NCBI GenBank assembly: GCA_035937795.1
Contig: DASZHO010000053.1
Location: 1-51,019 of the forward strand
From: JAMQPK01 sp035937795
GTDB lineage: Bacteria; Acidobacteriota; Vicinamibacteria; Vicinamibacterales; JAMQPK01
Reading direction: 5' to 3'
DNA length: 51,019 bases
The notes beneath the pieces were generated by a model. The model was given only the letters and a program-made list of their open reading frames with translations. It searched no databases and was not told the DNA's origin. Shown here one piece after another: positions 49,679-51,019 of this stretch (position 1 is the first letter of the stretch; each line of letters opens with the position of its first letter). Both the position numbers and the translations under genes were made by a program.

Positions 49679-51019
49679 ATGGATACGAGAAAACGAGCAG
49701 TATCGCTTCTCAGTCTCGTGCTTGGCTTTGTTGCATTCAGCGTTCACGCCGAGCCCGGCAAGGCGCCGGAGACGCGTGCGGTAAAGGCGGGCGAATTCCT
49801 GGTTGATCCTCCGACGCTGATAAATCTGGGATTCGAGTGGGCCATTTCAGGCGATGACAATCGCAATGCCAAAGTCGAGGTGTCTTATCGGAAAAAGGGC
49901 ACCGTGGAGTGGAGGAAGGCAATGCCGCTCATGCGGTTGCAGAGAGAGCATGTCTTCTGGGGAAACGAGAAAGCGGATGATCACATCATCAATGTCGAGT
50001 TGCCGAACATGTTTGCCGGCAGCATTCTGGATCTCGAACCAGATACCGCTTACGAAGCGAAGTTCGTGCTGAGCGATCCTGACGGGGTTACCGGTCAGGC
50101 TGTTCACCTCGTCACGGTTCGGACTCGGGCAGAGCCGAAGCCCGCGACAGGGGGACAGGTCTATCACGTGTATCCCCCCAGCTGGAAAGGCCCCAAGGAG
50201 GCCGCTTCGTACGTGGGCCTGAACTGCGCCTACAACTACCACTGTGGAGGCGGTGACGAGTCGATGGCGGATCGCCCTCGTGTGCAGCCAGGTGATGTCA
50301 TTCTGGTGCACGCCGGCGTCTACGAGTCCTTCTATGACTGGTACTCGCGAAGCAGCTCAACCAGGCCCGTCGAAGGCACATATTACCTGCTCGCCAATGG
50401 AACGCCGGACAAGCCCATCGTCATCAAAGCAGCCGGCGATGGAGAGGTGATTTTTGACGGCAGGGGTAATTTCAATCTCTTTAATCTGCAGCACGCCAAC
50501 TACAACTACTTTGAAGGGATCACCTTCCGTAACACGGAAATAGCGATCCTGGCGGGCGTCCAGTTCATCGCGGGGTCTTCCGGCCTCACGGTCAAGCATT
50601 GCCGGTTTGAAAACATCAATCTCGGAATTGTCAGCAGTTATTCCGGCTCAAAAGACTTCTACATCGCGGATAACTATTTCATCGGCCGCGATGATCCCAA
50701 ACATCTGCAGGGATGGAACGGTGATTTCTGGCTGCAATTCAACGGGGTCGACGGCCAGGAATTTCCAACGAAGCTGAAATCGTACACGGCCGTCAGGGTT
50801 TACGGGTCGGGTCATGTGATGGCCTATAACTACGTTGCGAATTTCCATGACGGCATCGACACCGAAACCTACGGCAACCCTGATGGTTCAGATGCGGTTC
50901 ACGGGCCGTACTACCCGCCTCGCCAGTATTGGGACCGGCGGCCTGTCTCGATCGACTATTACAACAACTACATGACCAATTTTCACGACAATGCATTCGA
51001 GATCGATGGCTCGATGCAC
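49679..51019 (+). CDS. Secreted right-handed beta-helix protein, N-terminal part (runs off the window)
   Basis: The frame stays open from ATG 49679 to the last base (447 codons seen). GGGGAGG at 49664-49670 gives 8-nt spacing to ATG 49679; ATG 49673 is too close. Signal peptide (AVSLLSLVLGFVAFSVHA), then a fibronectin-like domain (about 30-150; LEPDTAYEAKFVLSDPDG). From about 165 it shows the layout of right-handed parallel beta-helix proteins (VQPGDVILVHAGVY; KPIVIKAAGDGEVIFDG; YFEGITFRNTEIAIL; LTVKHCRFENINLGIV), as in pectate-lyase-fold polysaccharide enzymes. No catalytic residues can be assigned. Local GC is clearly lower than in the neighbours. Confidence 0.85.
   Translation, partial: MDTRKRAVSLLSLVLGFVAFSVHAEPGKAPETRAVKAGEFLVDPPTLINLGFEWAISGDDNRNAKVEVSYRKKGTVEWRKAMPLMRLQREHVFWGNEKADDHIINVELPNMFAGSILDLEPDTAYEAKFVLSDPDGVTGQAVHLVTVRTRAEPKPATGGQVYHVYPPSWKGPKEAASYVGLNCAYNYHCGGGDESMADRPRVQPGDVILVHAGVYESFYDWYSRSSSTRPVEGTYYLLANGTPDKPIVIKAAGDGEVIFDGRGNFNLFNLQHANYNYFEGITFRNTEIAILAGVQFIAGSSGLTVKHCRFENINLGIVSSYSGSKDFYIADNYFIGRDDPKHLQGWNGDFWLQFNGVDGQEFPTKLKSYTAVRVYGSGHVMAYNYVANFHDGIDTETYGNPDGSDAVHGPYYPPRQYWDRRPVSIDYYNNYMTNFHDNAFEIDGSMH

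Noticed and set aside
49599..49784. A 61-codon frame upstream of the beta-helix gene
   Set aside because: It overlaps the signal peptide of the better-supported gene at 49679 in another frame and has no recognisable content.

Overview
The window is GC-rich DNA (about 60-65% in most stretches I counted) packed with bacterial genes, many translationally coupled through GTGA, TTGA or ATGA overlaps. The gene families point to a Gram-negative, aerobic or facultative soil acidobacterium, probably of the Vicinamibacteria type. The clues are two TonB-dependent receptors with an N-terminal carboxypeptidase-regulatory domain, a DUF1592-family/DUF1552 pair, many secreted c-type cytochromes and GGIAHDFNN-type hybrid kinases. 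The phylum call is an inference from family content; there is no rRNA in the window. I see no tRNA, rRNA, CRISPR array, insertion sequence or phage gene.

Layout. 1-2665: the tail of an unknown gene, then two TadE-like minor pilins and a TadG-like vWA protein. 2763-2972: a CsbD-like stress protein. 3007-4740 (minus): moeA and moaB for molybdenum cofactor synthesis. 4931-12554: three multidomain histidine kinases; the last two follow an outer-membrane barrel and a small phosphate-binding-protein-like gene in one coupled operon. 12711-15807: a DmsE/MtrA-type decaheme cytochrome and its MtrB/PioB-type barrel. A minus-strand operon (18521 down to 15829) runs towards them, coding a monoheme cytochrome c, a Rieske protein, cytochrome b and a membrane-anchored pentaheme cytochrome. 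Together they look like a route from quinol to the outer membrane. 18659-20407: a small YeaQ/GlsB membrane protein and a TrpB2-type enzyme. 20421-25844: secreted heme and copper proteins plus two proteins of unknown function. 25868-33384 (minus): a TonB-dependent receptor, a secreted amidase, an OFA-type MFS transporter and a secreted acetamidase/formamidase-like protein, possibly an amide-scavenging unit. 33917-40420: a DUF1592-family cytochrome, a DUF1552 Tat protein, a secreted ankyrin protein and a cytochrome c'-like protein. 40436-49000: a molybdate locus. 49024-end: a GNAT acetyltransferase and the start of a lower-GC secreted beta-helix protein running off the window.

Most notable are four things. 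(1) The molybdate locus holds a HTH-Mop regulator, ModA, a cysteine-free sulfite-oxidase-fold protein, a MauG-like diheme protein, a lone Mop protein, a TonB-dependent receptor, ModB and ModC. This raises the possibility of an outer-membrane step in molybdate uptake. (2) The decaheme/porin pair faces a dedicated bc-type complex. (3) A 14-bp tandem repeat at 37880-37941 carries a Shine-Dalgarno-like core and an ATG in each unit, forming an unbroken chain of stop/start overlaps between the DUF1552 and ankyrin genes. (4) A cytochrome c is fused to a domain with the copper-binding histidine pattern of peptidylglycine monooxygenases.
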